Part shown: positions 47,675-58,509 of the stretch, in pieces
Numbering within the stretch: the first letter of the stretch is position 1
Layout: every line of letters starts with the position of its first letter
Origin: Turbatrix aceti
Lineage: Eukaryota > Nematoda > Chromadorea > Rhabditida > Panagrolaimidae
Assembly (NCBI GenBank): GCA_963969345.1
Contig: OZ017767.1
Location: 10,546,471-10,610,470, forward strand
DNA length: 64,000 nt
Direction of reading: 5' to 3'
Translations under genes and position numbers: made by a program
The notes under the pieces: generated by a model
Seen by the model: the letters and a program-made list of their open reading frames with translations, nothing else
What the model was told of the DNA's origin: nothing
Databases searched by the model: none

Positions 47675-48394
47675 TTAGACGGGGTGCTCCAGGTACTTGG
47701 TGAGAGGACCGTGGGGGCGGATGAGCTTGACGTGCGAACCATCGGGGATGAGCTTGCTGGCATCGCGAAGTTCTTCGTACTCGGCGCGGTCAAACTTGGT
47801 GAATCCCCACTTGCGAGAAGTGACGATGAACTGACGACCGGGGAACTTGAACTTGGCACGACGGAACGCTTCGATGGCATGGGATTCGTGCTGGTCACGG
47901 ACACGCATCGAGAGGAGGACGTCGTTCAGGCCGATACGGGCGACGAGACCCTGAGGCTTGCCGAAAGCACCACGCATACCAGTCTGCAGCCGATCAGCAC
48001 CGGCGCACGAAAGCATCTTGTTGATACGGATGACGTGGAAGGGATGCTTGCGGATACGCATGTGGAAGCTGTCCTTACCGCAGTTCTTGACCATGTACTT
48101 GTTGGCGCAGATACGGGCGGCTTCGAGGGCCTGGAAATAGGGGATTTTTATAAAAAAAATAGGATATCGGATAGAATTCTATTCCTAGTGTATAAAAACA
48201 CATACCTCAGAGGACAAGTGCTCGCGTTCGTTGGAAATCATATGAACACATGTCGGGAATTCATCGACACCAGCGCGCTTACGTCCGAGATCGTAAATGC
48301 GGATCTTGGAGTCCGGAACACCACGGCAGAAGCGTGATTTCGGGTAAGGCTTGTTCTTGATGTACCGATAGCAACGTGCCGGTCGACGACCCAT
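47675..48394 (-). CDS. rpl-10: Ribosomal protein L10 (uL16, QM)
   Basis: Two exons, 48394-48206 and 48130-47675, join in phase 0 to give exactly 214 residues, the usual eukaryotic length. uL16 is placed late on the 60S subunit near the peptidyl-transferase and tRNA sites. The start [20 protein letters not shown], the loop [19 protein letters not shown] and the ending [16 protein letters not shown] are diagnostic. The ATG lies 6 bases after an acceptor (minus-strand TTTTTTTCAG), typical of trans-splicing of a ribosomal gene. The gene upstream on the right is divergent, with 471 bp between start codons, so they share an upstream region. There is nothing unusual in the protein. Confidence 0.98.
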
Positions 48395-48865
48395 GTTGAA
48401 CTGAAAAAAATATACGAAAAATGTGAGACTGACAAAAAAGAGGAGAACACGAGTATGTATAAAAACCACGCTTTTCGGGTCGCCAGATGTCGTTAGAGGC
48501 ACAAGGCTGGAAATTAGGGATAGTAAACATGGATATAAACTTGTGGAAAGGTAAAATAACAAATTTATGCGAAAAATGAGCACGAAAAACGCGAAAATGG
48601 GGAAAATACGGGCAAAATGAGAGAAAAAGAATGACAACAAAAAGTGGAAGAGACGCTTTATCGTAGGTCACTTTTTTTCGTGCAGAGAGTTTTGAGTGCG
48701 CACGCCTTCGTGGATTGATGTGAGACAATTCCTTGGATTTTGCTTGTTTTTCACCGTTTTTTGGCTCCGGAGAGGTTATTTTTAGTTCCTGTGTTATGAT
48801 TTTTTTTATATGCAAAACAACAGGCACGTAGTAATGACATTGGCACAAAAAGCAATGATACAATC
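48395..48865. promoter_or_regulatory. Shared upstream region between rpl-10 and a divergent gene
   Basis: 471 bp between two divergent start codons. It includes the probable rpl-10 outron and a pyrimidine-rich stretch on the minus strand, typical upstream of nematode ribosomal-protein genes. No TATA box is obvious. Confidence 0.4.
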
Positions 48866-49977
48866 ATGCGCCGCAAGTCGAACAGCGCTCCTTCGCACAT
48901 TCAACTCGAAGACTTTGCCGAGGAATATCAAATCGGATACGAATCATCAATGAGCGGAGAAGATTTTTTGTCGTCCGGATCATCGTCAAGCCTGCCCTCG
49001 TCTCTGGATTCTGGGGAGCGTGAAAGGCTTCAGAATGATGGATATTCTCTGTTTGTTCATTTTTATACACTTTTTTGATAGTTTATAAACTATGAATTTT
49101 TTAGGATTCCCAAAGACGAGGCTGCGCTTTTGAAGAAAGGTATCGTGGACAAGAAAGGTCTCAGGTCATCCTACTCTAGCCGTGCTGATGAAAATGGCTG
49201 GGATGAAGCCCGGATGCTGCGTCACGGAGTGATTCCTCGGAATGGACAAGTGCCATCGACTAAGTACGTGCTTTTTGATACATTTTTTAGGGTTTGTACG
49301 ATATTCTTTCTTGGCTAGATTTTTTGATCGTAATTTTGCCTAAAAATTTTTTGATCGTGAAATTTTAAAATGTAGATAATTTTTCATTTTTTGGGCTTTT
49401 ACGATATTTTTAAAAATTATTTTCTAGATTTTTTTTGATCGTTGGACCTTGCTTTTTTCAACTTTTTTTTAGCCTAAAAATTCGATCGATGACTTTTTTG
49501 TCGTAATTTACGGTTCGCTTTTTTTCATATTTTACGATACTTGGTTTTTTAGGCCATTTACGATATTTTTTTCATGTTTTCTGGATGTTTTTACATTTTT
49601 GTTCATTTTTACCGTATTTCCACCGTTTTAGGCCCATAACCATCGCTGAACTCAACAGCCGTGGATTTCTTGATTCGAACAATCGCCTCGTCTACCGTCT
49701 CCCCTCTCGTTGCTCCAAGGCAAGCACGTCATCTTCGAAGTCCCATCGAATCCGGAACTCGGAGACCGACGTTACTCCCACCGCGTCGCCGGCTTCATCG
49801 GGAGCGAGTGAAAACTCGAATGGCGTGCTCATCTGTGAAACTGGTTCGGGCGCAGACGTTGGCACGATGTCGTATACTGTCATGCGTGATGGTCGTAACT
49901 ACGAACTCAAGACTCCCGATGGAGGGCAGATTCAGCTCGAATTCAGCATGCGTCATACTTACCTGGTTTTGCAGTAG
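48866..49977 (+). CDS. Orphan protein, 229 residues
   Basis: Three exons join in phase: 48866-49050, 49105-49263 and 49632-49977. I do not recognise the family. The N-terminus is Ser-rich and acidic (EEYQIGYESSMSGEDFLSSG). A charged middle region contains KDEAALLKKGIVDKKGLRSS and WDEARMLRHGVIPRNGQV, followed by PITIAELNSRGFLDSNNRLV, then a Ser/Thr-rich linker. The protein ends with a compact stretch, YTVMRDGRNYELKTPDGGQI then QLEFSMRHTYLVLQ, that looks like beta-hairpins. No signal peptide, membrane segment or catalytic motif is visible, so it is probably cytosolic or nuclear. Its stop is 62 bp from the stop of the convergent SMG-5/6-like gene, whose AATAAA lies inside that gap, so the transcripts should overlap. 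Exon phases 2 and 2 match. Confidence 0.75.
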
Positions 49978-50027
49978 ATAGGGTAAGGTAAATCCCTTTT
50001 TTGCACATTTTCATCCAAAAAAGCAAT

Positions 50028-50033
50028 TTTATT
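50028..50033 (-). terminator. AATAAA polyadenylation signal for the SMG-5/6-like gene
   Basis: AATAAA on the minus strand begins 6 bases after the TAA stop, within the 62-bp gap to the convergent gene. Confidence 0.5.
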
Positions 50034-50039
50034 GATGAC

Positions 50040-53000
50040 TTACGAAAAAAAAGATCCATTGTCATCCTCGGCATCCGGGGACAGTTCTTTTACGTCATCA
50101 ATTTTTTGAAACCAGATCATAAAATCTGAAAAATTGACGGCAACGAGGCGTTTTGCCTTGGCTTTCATTCGAAGGATTTTGTCGGATGTTAGGACGACGA
50201 CTCTCTTGACGGAGATTCTCGGCGAGACGAAAGACGACGAGCACGGCGCTGCGATCCGGTCGAGATTGGCACAGGTCTCGAGGATGGCGTCGTCGTTGCT
50301 CTCGTTTTTGACGAGTCCTTCGGGGCCATGGGTGAAGCCGGAATAATCCCGGGACGTGAGTTCGAGATCGAATTTTCGCTCACCAAAATAGTTGAAAATT
50401 CTGACAGAATCAACGGCAATTCCGCGTTGGATGAAGTCAACGCCCTTCGCTGCGGCATTCCGAACTTCGGCGGACTTTCGTTGTTGCTTTTTTTCGGCAA
50501 TGAATTTGAGTTCTACATAAACGACGACCGAGATTGCGATTTTGAGCTTTTTGGAGAGGGTTATGAGTTCGTCGATGGAATCGATGACCGTGTTGGTATC
50601 GACGACGAGAAATTCGGGATAAACGGCCACGATCGGTTCTGGGGAGGTTGGATCTCTGAAAAAAAATTTTTGTGAAAAAAAATTTTTTTTGAATAGTTTT
50701 GAATTTTTTTGGGGTTTTTGAGACTCACCTGGCCAAAACGAAGCGTTCAAAATCGCATATTGTTGCCGCTTTCTTGTTCAGGTTATAAAACCCTTCACCG
50801 GGCAGATCCTTGATCCAGGCAGCCAGAACACGGTTTCTCAGATCGGAATGATCAAAAATGTCACCCGGATGGCTGGGCAGTAGTCCCCCGGACGATTGTG
50901 CAAAATCAGGATGTCCGAGGAGAACTGTGATTTCTTCAGGAAAGACAAAAGACGTCAGAACGCCTTTTTCCTCGGCCTTGGATTCTTCTGAGGGGTCTGT
51001 ACGAAGTTTTTCGACCTGTCTCTGTAGCCTGGATTCCAGCAGGGTGTTGTTGAAGTGGTCATCCTGGCGAGGAGCGGAATTGCCATCAGAAACCTGGGTC
51101 AGAAGCCGGATTTTAGGCCACTGGGCAGCGATGACGACGAGGAGCGGCGTGAGTTCGGTGAGGTTGTTTTCGAGGTAGTGGGTGACGCAGAGGGCGATCA
51201 TGGAGGCCAGGCAATAGGACACGTACGGCTCGATGGGTTGGCGCCGTTTGTAGACTTGATAGGATGTCGCGAAAATCAGAACCTGAAAAAAAAATTTGAA
51301 AAAAAACTAAAAAAAAACAAAAAAATGTTTTGTGTAAAAAAATTAGCAAAAATTATTTTTTTCATTTTTTTTTTGCAAAAAAAAATTAGCAAAAAATATT
51401 TTCTGACAGAAAAATACAAACAAATTTAAAAATAAAATTTTAGTCAGTGAAAAAAAAACAAAAAAAATATTTTTCCGTTAAAAAAATTTATTTTCTGTAA
51501 AAAATGTAAAAAGTACTTTTTTCCGTTAAAAAAAAATTTATTTTCTGTAAAAAATGCAAAAAGTACTTTTTTTCTGTAAAAAAATTAATATTATAAAAAA
51601 AATTTCTGTCAAAAAAATTATAAATTTTTTGTTTAAGAAAAAATACAAAAAAAATTACTGCATAAGAAAAAGCAAAAAATTTTTTACCGTCAAAAATTTT
51701 TTTTGTTTACAAAATTAAAAAAAAAATTTGTTAATAAAATTAAAAAAAAATGAATTTGTTAATAACATTAAAAAAAAATAAACTTGTTAATAAAATTATA
51801 AAAAAATAAATTTTTCTGAAAAAAATACGTAAAAAAATTCACGTAAAAAAACCCAAGTTTTTGATGTATAAAAATGACAAAAATAATTTTTTTCGTTAAA
51901 AAACTCGAAGAAAACCAACCTGAACGATTCTGAGCACCTCCAGAGCATCGACATCCCCACTTTCGAGCACGTGCTCCATCGCGCAGAGCAGGTAATCCAC
52001 GCACTGCCTGAGATGTTGATGGGAAAGTCGGTTGATGACCAGATTCACCACGTGAAAGACCAAAGTCCTCAGAATCTCGTCTTTGACTTCTCCTATCGCC
52101 ATTTTCTCCTCCATCGCCCTCTGCCAGTGCGGTCTGCACGCACCCTCATCACCGGGAAAAGGCGAGAAGAATATTTCGTTGTCGGACTGAATCGTCTGGC
52201 CTTCGACGCCGCGCCCGTCGCGAAGAGCCTTTTCGGAGAAAAAAAGTGCCGTCCAATGCTGGAACTTCCCCCGGGTAACGACAGTTTCGGTCGCCGGACC
52301 GACGAGGGCCTTGATCGTGTCGAGAGCCGCTTCAAAGGGAGTTTGGACGGAAAAGGCACGACAGAAGTAGAAAACAGAAGCCAGGTCGTTGGCAGCGGCG
52401 ACGACGCCGAGTTGGTTGAGGACGAAGCCGTTGGTCGGCTGGAGGGCATGTGCCATGACGTAGGCCCTTTCGGCACTTTTCAAATCGGTTTTCATAAAGT
52501 ATTTTTGGTATCGGTGCAGGTCGCCTTTCAGAATCAGCAGTTTTACGAGCCCGGCTTTTTCGGTCTAAAAAAATGTATAATACATAATAAAAACGACAAA
52601 AAAAGATAAAACGCACATCAGAAACCTCAACTGAGGATTCCAAAGCCAACTGTGGCAGGGGAGGACTGTGGAGGTCCAATGCTCCATCGGATGCCCATTT
52701 CGGGACTTTGTCGGTATATCCGAGGTCGCTGAGCAAACCATCGGTAATTTCCAGAAACTAAATATAAAAATAATTCGTATCGTAATAAATATAAAAATAA
52801 TGGTCAAAAATGGTCAAAAAAATACTCACGCGCTTGATAACGCCGGCTACAGTCTCGCGACCAATTTTTTTGACATTTTCAGAATCACGAACGACTTTCA
52901 TGACCTTCATTATCATATCCGCAAATAGAGAAGTGACTTTTGCATTGTGGGATTCCGTGAGGTCATTTCGTATCACGTCGGTAATATGGAAAAGACAGGT

Positions 53001-53742
53001 TGTTCTAAAAGAGGGAAAATGTTGGAAAATGGGAAAAAAATAACGAAAAAGACTATGAAAATGTTATTTTGTAAAAGATAACGTAAACCGAATACGATAT
53101 AAAGAAAAGAAAAGTAATGATCAGAAGTAACGTTATTTCAATTTCGATATCGTAAACTGAAAAACAAAAAGTAACGTAATCCTACGAGAAAACAAAAGTA
53201 ACGTTACTTCCAATTCTGATTACGATAAAAACAAAATAACAAATACGATAAGAAGTAATGTTACTTCAAATTCGATATCGTAAACTAAAAAGCAAAAAGT
53301 AACGTAACTCGTACAAAAAAGAGTTACTCAAAAACCCGGAAAGTAACGTAATCTTGGATAAAATATCGTTATTCCTTTTCTGCTATCACAAATCACGTGC
53401 AACAAAACCGTTTTTTTGTGTTTTTTTCTTACAAAGCACGTGACAAAACACAAGAACTTACGTTTTATCGACGGCATCCAGAAAGTCGGCTTTCCCAACG
53501 CTGGATTGCAGCTTTCGTACAGCATCGTTGGCATGGTTAACGTGAGATTTGAGACGTGATTTAACCGAAGATGCAAACTCTCCTCTCGACATCGCATCGT
53601 CGTCGCAGAAAGAAAACTTTTTTATCTCCTTTTTCGTCTTCAGCACAAAAATTCTATTCAGAACCAACTCAATTCTCGGCGTTTTACTGAGCTTTGGCGT
53701 CTCGAAGCGAAAGTTGAAAACAAGCGTTTTTTTTACTTGCAT
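50040..53742 (-). CDS. smg-6: SMG-6-like EST1/PIN protein of nonsense-mediated decay
   Basis: Six exons join in phase: 53742-53462, 53004-52830, 52757-52617, 52564-51920, 51282-50729 and 50655-50040, giving 803 residues. The start may instead be Met51 (53592). The family recognises phosphorylated UPF1 and degrades transcripts with premature stops. Residues ~200-330 are the EST1/TPR-like region: LKGDLHRYQKYF, then PTNGFVLNQLGVVAAANDL and FYFCRAFSVQTPFEAAL. The C-terminus (~612-790) is a PIN nuclease: FLVVDTN (Asp618), NESNDDAIL and VVLTSDKILRMKAKA. All three acidic positions are occupied, which favours the SMG6 nuclease over SMG5, whose PIN is inactive. The protein is shorter than human SMG6, and the long N-terminus is missing. 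The AT-rich intron 4 is about 640 bases. The gene is head to head with PPCDC, with 135 bp between starts. Confidence 0.82.
53041..53350. repeat. TAACGTTAC/ATATCGTAAAC repeat block
   Basis: About four imperfect copies of a unit with AAAGTAACGTTACTTC, CGATATCGTAAACTGAAAA and AACAAATACGATAAGAAGTA lie in intron 1 of the SMG-like gene. Related sequence recurs at 56095-56260 and, in sparser form, at 54420-54740. Confidence 0.75.
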
Positions 53743-53877
53743 CTTTTTTTATAGTTTCTTTCTGCTTTGTTGTCTAATTTTCTCTTTTTGGCATCTGGTT
53801 GGTCGAATTTGAGGTGAAGTTGTGTTGACAGTAGAGATTCAGTTAATTTTCGGTGTAGTCGGTTGTTTCGGTTCAAA
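53743..53877. promoter_or_regulatory. Compact bidirectional promoter region
   Basis: Only 135 bp separate the farthest upstream start of the SMG-6-like gene (minus) from the PPCDC start (plus). It is T-rich, with GATTCAG (53838-53844) as a possible acceptor 34 bases before the PPCDC ATG. Any promoter elements must be shared or overlap the first exons. Confidence 0.45.
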
Positions 53878-55214
53878 ATGACTGATCCTGACTCGCCACC
53901 TCCCGCAAAGCGTGCCTTCAACGGCGACGCCGACCAAGAACCCGAGTCTAAGGTAGGATTGGCATTTTTTGACTCATTACCTCACAGTAGCCAAGTTTAG
54001 GCAAAACATCGAATTTTTAGGCTTTGGATATCCAAAATTCGACGATAACTCTCATCCCAAAACTCAACCGACTTCCCCTGACCAACAAGCATGTTTTGAG
54101 GCGGAATTTTGATTGCTACAACCTGGTCATTGGCGTCACAGGATCCGTGGCAACGATCAAGCTTGTCGAGTTGATAGAACAGCTTCGGAAGAAGAATCCT
54201 GACAAGTTAGCCTTGAAGGTGGGATTTACGATATTTTTTTATTTTATAAAAAAGTTTTTTTAGGTTGTCGCAACGAAAGCTGCTCTCCACTTTTTTGATC
54301 CATCCGATTTGCCGTCGGATGTTCAGCTGTACGTTGACGAAGACGAATGGAATATGTGGCTTGGTCGCGGAGATCCTGTTTTGCATATTGGTGAGTTTTT
54401 GGGGTGAAAATGGGGAAAGTATCGTAAAAAGTACAGCGTTTTACGTTTTGTTGCATAACGTTGGGTTTATATTACTTTTTGGTTTCATTTTGATCAACTT
54501 TTTGTTACTTTTCGTCGAGTTACGTTGTTTTTCTTAAAATAAGGTTTTTTGAAGTAAGGTATCGTAATTTTATTTTTTCTGCATAATGTTACTTTTTTAC
54601 TGTACTGTTTTTCTAATTTTGTTACTTTTTTTTTGGGGTTACTTTCTTTTTTCTAAAAAATTGACTTTGTGTTATTTTTTTGGCCTAAAAAATCTTTATA
54701 TGCCCATTTTTTGCCAGTTTTTTTTCTAATTTCGTTACTTTTCTCTAGGTTACATTATTTTCTCTAAAAAAATTGACTTTTTGTATTCTTTTTGGCCCCA
54801 AAAAAAACCGTTTTTTGCTCATTTTTACCTAAAAATCTATGGTTTTTTTTCTTTTCAGAACTCCGAAAATGGGCCGATGCAATCCTGGTTGCCCCGATGG
54901 ACGCCAACACACTCGGCAAGGTTGCCAACGGGCTGGCAGACAACCTTCTAACGAGCTTGCTTCGAGCGTGGGATTTTTCAAAAGCCGCCTACTTTGCACC
55001 CGCGATGAACACTTGCATGTGGGAGCATCCACTGACGGTACAACACCTTCGGACTCTCAAGGAACTCCTCTTCTTCCGCGAAATTCCACCTATGGAGAAG
55101 GAACTCATGTGCGGTGACAAGGGTTACGGTGCCATGGCTGCGGTTACGATGATTACATCAATTTTGAATACTGATATCCGCAACAAGTTTGCCATTTATA
55201 CGGGTTCTTCATAA
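53878..55214 (+). CDS. PPCDC: Phosphopantothenoylcysteine decarboxylase
   Basis: Four exons join in phase: 53878-53952, 54021-54218, 54264-54390 and 54859-55214, giving 251 residues; the human enzyme has 204 and the extra is N-terminal. This FMN-dependent enzyme decarboxylates 4'-phosphopantothenoylcysteine to 4'-phosphopantetheine in coenzyme A synthesis, and acts as a trimer. NLVIGVTGSVATIKLVELIE (~60-79) is the flavin-binding strand-turn-helix. The active-site His100 is in TKAALHFF. ADAILVAPMDANTLGKVANG and APAMNTCMWEHP carry the family's Asn-rich active-site segments, and LMCGDKGYGAMA contains the Cys and Gly of the substrate-recognition clamp. All key residues appear intact. The ~55-residue N-terminal extension (MTDPDSPPPAKRAFNGDADQ) is acidic and probably disordered. 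An AATAAA lies 35 bases after the stop. Confidence 0.95.
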
Positions 55215-55248
55215 ATTGTTTATGTCGGTTGAATCATGTTTTTTTAAC

Positions 55249-55254
55249 AATAAA
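55249..55254 (+). terminator. AATAAA polyadenylation signal for PPCDC
   Basis: AATAAA begins 35 bases after the PPCDC stop codon. Confidence 0.65.
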
Positions 55255-55656
55255 AAGTAACATTTTTTGTTGACCATTTTTTTATGATTCATTTTTCAGT
55301 TTTACGTCAACTACGATTTTTACTGTTCTGACGTAAAAAATGATGACAAAAAGTGTGTATTTAGTTTCCACCGATTGTTGTCATCAGCCGACTTTGTGTA
55401 CGCATGATCAGTCTGGCTCATATATACCGTTGATGTTGCCGGCGTAATCCGCTTACCTGGGTTAAATCACCTTCCAAAAAAATATAATACCAAATTTTAA
55501 CAGATAATTATCAATTAACGAAATTGTGCTTTGTTTTTTGATCCTGAAACGGTAAAAAACTGATATAGCATACAGAGCGCAAGAAAAGTAGTCTACACTG
55601 TTTTAGGTTTCTGACATTTTTGGAATCATGAAATTTTTTTTGTGACAATGTCGTTT

Positions 55657-55989
55657 TCAAATGGGCAATGAAGAAGTATTTTTTTCAAATATGAAAAAAG
55701 ACATGTATTTCTGGGAAAAAGAAAAATGTGTCAAAATTGCAAAAAAATACGATATGTAAGAACGTGTCGCATCCTTTGAGAATGTGAGCGCTTCACCGTG
55801 CCCTTCCGGGCATCGTTCGCACTTTCCACAGTCACTCCAAATATTATCGCTGGGAACCTGCTCCCACGTCTGCGCAATGCGGAGCACAAGGCCCAAATAT
55901 TTGAATGCGACTCTGACCCAATTGTTGTTGTATATATTGTCCCCTTCCCATTTGTGTTCAATATTTAGAAGGACGACACGCAGTGCCAA
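55657..55989 (-). pseudogene. Doubtful ORF or gene remnant with CxxCxxC-like motif
   Basis: An open minus-strand frame of up to 110 residues. The first ~75 look protein-like (HKWEGDNIYNNNWVRVAFKY, GLVLRIAQTWEQVPSDNIW and SDCGKCERCPEGHGEALTFS), whereas the rest is low-complexity Phe/Ser-rich sequence typical of translated intron. There is no good start codon or clear acceptor. I read it as a single surviving exon or a gene remnant. I cannot name a family. Confidence 0.3.
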
Positions 55990-56094
55990 ATTTTATCTTT
56001 GGCTTACATTAGTTGTATTGCATATTTGTGGAATATCGCGGTTGTATTTTTTTACTTTTTTTTACTTCAACAAGTAAAAAGTATCGTAGTGGTT

Positions 56095-56260
56095 GATATT
56101 TATTCGAAACAAAAAATGAGTCACAATAGAAATAATAGAAATAATGTTACTTCGATAAACAAAATAACAAGTACGATAAGAAATATTATACGATGCGAAC
56201 GTTACTTTTTTTCAAGTTTAATATCGTAAACTGAAAATCAAAAGTAACGTACAAAAAAAC
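56095..56260. repeat. TAACGTTAC repeat, second block
   Basis: Contains ACAAAATAACAAGTACGATA, AACGTTACTTTTTTTCAAGT and AATATCGTAAACTGAAAATC, matching the block at 53041-53350 in the same orientation. It lies in non-coding DNA downstream of the aspartic protease. Confidence 0.7.
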
Positions 56261-56534
56261 CCTTGCACAATACTTCATGTTGTTATGCCGAAATACGATA
56301 TCAGAGGGTACAGAAGATCATTGATCTTGTTATGTTTTTTGGTTAGAACGATATTTGAACAGCCTGCGGTAGAATCCCTTTCTATTTTTTTTTGTTTACG
56401 GATGCTGACGTCTTTTATTTATTTTTTTTGTGGTCGTGAAAAAAATGCACCCTATTTGGTATTGATTTTTTTTCAATTTTTATGTAATTGTACTTTGCTC
56501 TGATGTTATTCAAACGACCAAATGTTTCCTCAAA

Positions 56535-56540
56535 TTTATT
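56535..56540 (-). terminator. AATAAA polyadenylation signal for the aspartic protease
   Basis: TTTATT on the plus strand reads AATAAA on the minus strand, 65 bases after the protease stop codon. Confidence 0.55.
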
Positions 56541-56604
56541 ATTTTTGCACTGTAAAACATTTTATACAGCAAAAAGAAGCATTTCGATCAACATCGGGTT
56601 ATTT

Positions 56605-57795
56605 TTACGATTGTTTGATGGCTGCAAATCCAATTTGCTTATTACCAATGTCAAAAACGTTGCAATATGAACGCATAAATGGATCACCCAAAATCCACGT
56701 AGGATCTGAGGTTACAGAATTCGTTTCAAAAGCCAGCATACAATTGATTCCGGCTTCATCGATGGGTAACAAAATTTGTGTAGCAGGTATCGTAAATTCT
56801 TGACCATTGATTGTGAGAACAATATCGGGCACACTATTGTACTTGCACGAGACCACGTAAGCTCCGTCATACGATCTAGCGTTGGAGACAGAAACCAGTC
56901 CATTGACCACTTCTTCGGGCGCCAAAATGAAACTGGTCCCGGTATCCGAGATTACCTGCCATCCAGCAGACGACGAATAACTTCCTATCTTGACAGCATC
57001 CAGTTTAAATTGATAGTAAGTAGCAGATGATAGCGGGACGTAGAATACAGTATCCTCGCAGTTTGTTGTGTCAACGTCGCCGTAGGTGAAAGACCCTCCG
57101 GCAGCGCCTTCCTCGAGACCGCGTTCTTGGAGGAATACGGTAAAAATAGGTTGTTCGAGCAGGCCTTGATTTATGGCGTTGATGAGGGGCGGGGTGACTC
57201 CGTCGTCGGCGAGAGACGTAAATGCCAGACCGAGGATGCCATCTGCGACTGTGTTTTCGAAAAATGGGGCTATTTGATAGGCTTGACCGAAAGTTGTTTG
57301 AGGAATGGTCAAAGCTCCGAGAGCTACAGTATCCTCACCGAGTATTCCAGAAGCGGATCCCGTACCGTAAGCAATGTAGAATCGTCGACCGTTTCGCACG
57401 TAGCTACTGCTCTCGCCGGATGTGTACTTGTTTTTAGACGAACATTCTTCAGAATTGCAATTTGAATCCGGTATCCATAGGTTGGAAGATCCGGTGTCGA
57501 GGATGACAGCGAAGCTCTGGGCTGGATCGCCGATTGAGACAGTAGCGATGTACTCTGCGTCATCGTAGTCTTTTACGGAAGAAGCGTAAGATGAGGTAGT
57601 TGCATTCTTACGACCGGTGTTGGTAGAATGATTGTAGGCAACAGAACCCTTGTACTTCTGATAAGAGCCCCACTGCCCTTGACGAACCTTTCTGACGCGA
57701 TGCGACTCATGATGCGCCAAATCGATGGTAACAACCGCAAACGTTACACTGAATAGGGTCAAAACAAGAGTATTAGTACTGAAACACGGAAGCAT
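56605..57795 (-). CDS. Pepsin-type (A1) aspartic protease, intronless
   Basis: One open frame of 396 residues, the usual length for a secreted or lysosomal A1 protease. Residues 1-23 are a signal peptide and ~24-75 a basic propeptide (HHESHRVRKVRQGQWGSYQK). The two catalytic aspartates are in DTGSSN (Asp100) and SDTGTS (Asp284), the flap tyrosine is in AYGTGSASG (Tyr143), and the C-terminal WILGDPFMRSYCNVFD matches the conserved end of pepsins and cathepsin D. It probably digests protein in the gut lumen or lysosomes, like nematode ASP proteins. Most animal homologues have several introns and this one has none. A TATA-like box (TTATATAAG, 57854-57863) lies about 60 bases upstream of the ATG and an AATAAA lies 65 bases after the stop, so transcription is probably TATA-driven with a short leader. 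Confidence 0.96.
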   Translation of the reverse strand: MLPCFSTNTLVLTLFSVTFAVVTIDLAHHESHRVRKVRQGQWGSYQKYKGSVAYNHSTNTGRKNATTSSYASSVKDYDDAEYIATVSIGDPAQSFAVILDTGSSNLWIPDSNCNSEECSSKNKYTSGESSSYVRNGRRFYIAYGTGSASGILGEDTVALGALTIPQTTFGQAYQIAPFFENTVADGILGLAFTSLADDGVTPPLINAINQGLLEQPIFTVFLQERGLEEGAAGGSFTYGDVDTTNCEDTVFYVPLSSATYYQFKLDAVKIGSYSSSAGWQVISDTGTSFILAPEEVVNGLVSVSNARSYDGAYVVSCKYNSVPDIVLTINGQEFTIPATQILLPIDEAGINCMLAFETNSVTSDPTWILGDPFMRSYCNVFDIGNKQIGFAAIKQS

Positions 57796-57853
57796 GATGA
57801 GCAGTTAGTTGTTGGTGTGTCAGGTGAGGAAAGGCCTTTTCAACAGAAAAGAG

Positions 57854-57863
57854 CTTATATAAG
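57854..57863 (-). promoter_or_regulatory. TATA box of the aspartic protease
   Basis: The palindromic CTTATATAAG lies about 60 bp upstream of the protease start, with a short pyrimidine-rich leader between. Confidence 0.65.
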
Positions 57864-58509
57864 CCCTTTTTTGTCGAAAGGGAGGGTCTACCGTTAAAAC
57901 ACGTTTTGTTTGCACGGGATTGTTATATATCTAATAGCATGTACATATTTGGTCGTCGAATGAATGCGACAGGTGACGATTTATTGGAAGAATTGTTGTT
58001 CGCCCTTCAGACGGATGGCTTTGATGACACAACAAAAAAGTTGGTGACACAAATGATCGCGATTTCCCTTTTTTTACGGCTCGGATGAGTATAATACGCA
58101 CAAAAGTTTTGGATTTTATCCATAATGATAAAACTGTAATCACTTGTGTTTGTTTATGCAACACAAAGAAGAATAAATCGTAAATATGCAGATACACAGA
58201 TACTAGTTCCAATAGGATCAAAAAAATCAGGCCGACGATGATTACTCGTAATCAAGGGATTAACATATTTGTTAGTGCATCGCATTTTGAAATCAGGAAA
58301 AACACGTCGACCGGGTCGAGTCATCACAATGGCAGATCAAGACTTATCACAACTTGTCACAAAATTATTTTCATCAGGCAACTTAACCAAGTCGCACATA
58401 ATTTTTTCACGTAGCAAAGGTATTTAGAAACATAAGGACATGAACAGGTATATGAAGCCCGACAAGTCAAACAACAGTTTTTCGAGACACGGACATGCAA
58501 CATCAGATG
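57864..58509. other. Intergenic region upstream of the protease
   Basis: Protease promoter DNA on the left and the 3' end of the orphan minus-strand gene on the right. GATAA-type words (such as AATGATAAAACTG, 58123-58135) occur, as expected for intestinal enhancers in nematodes, but they are too short to be conclusive. Confidence 0.35.

Larger units (their letters stand above)
55215..56604. other. Intergenic region between PPCDC and the aspartic protease
   Basis: Holds both 3' UTRs, a TAACGTTAC repeat block at 56095-56260, and a doubtful minus-strand ORF (55657-55989). The rest is AT-rich and shows no exon chain. Confidence 0.45.
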
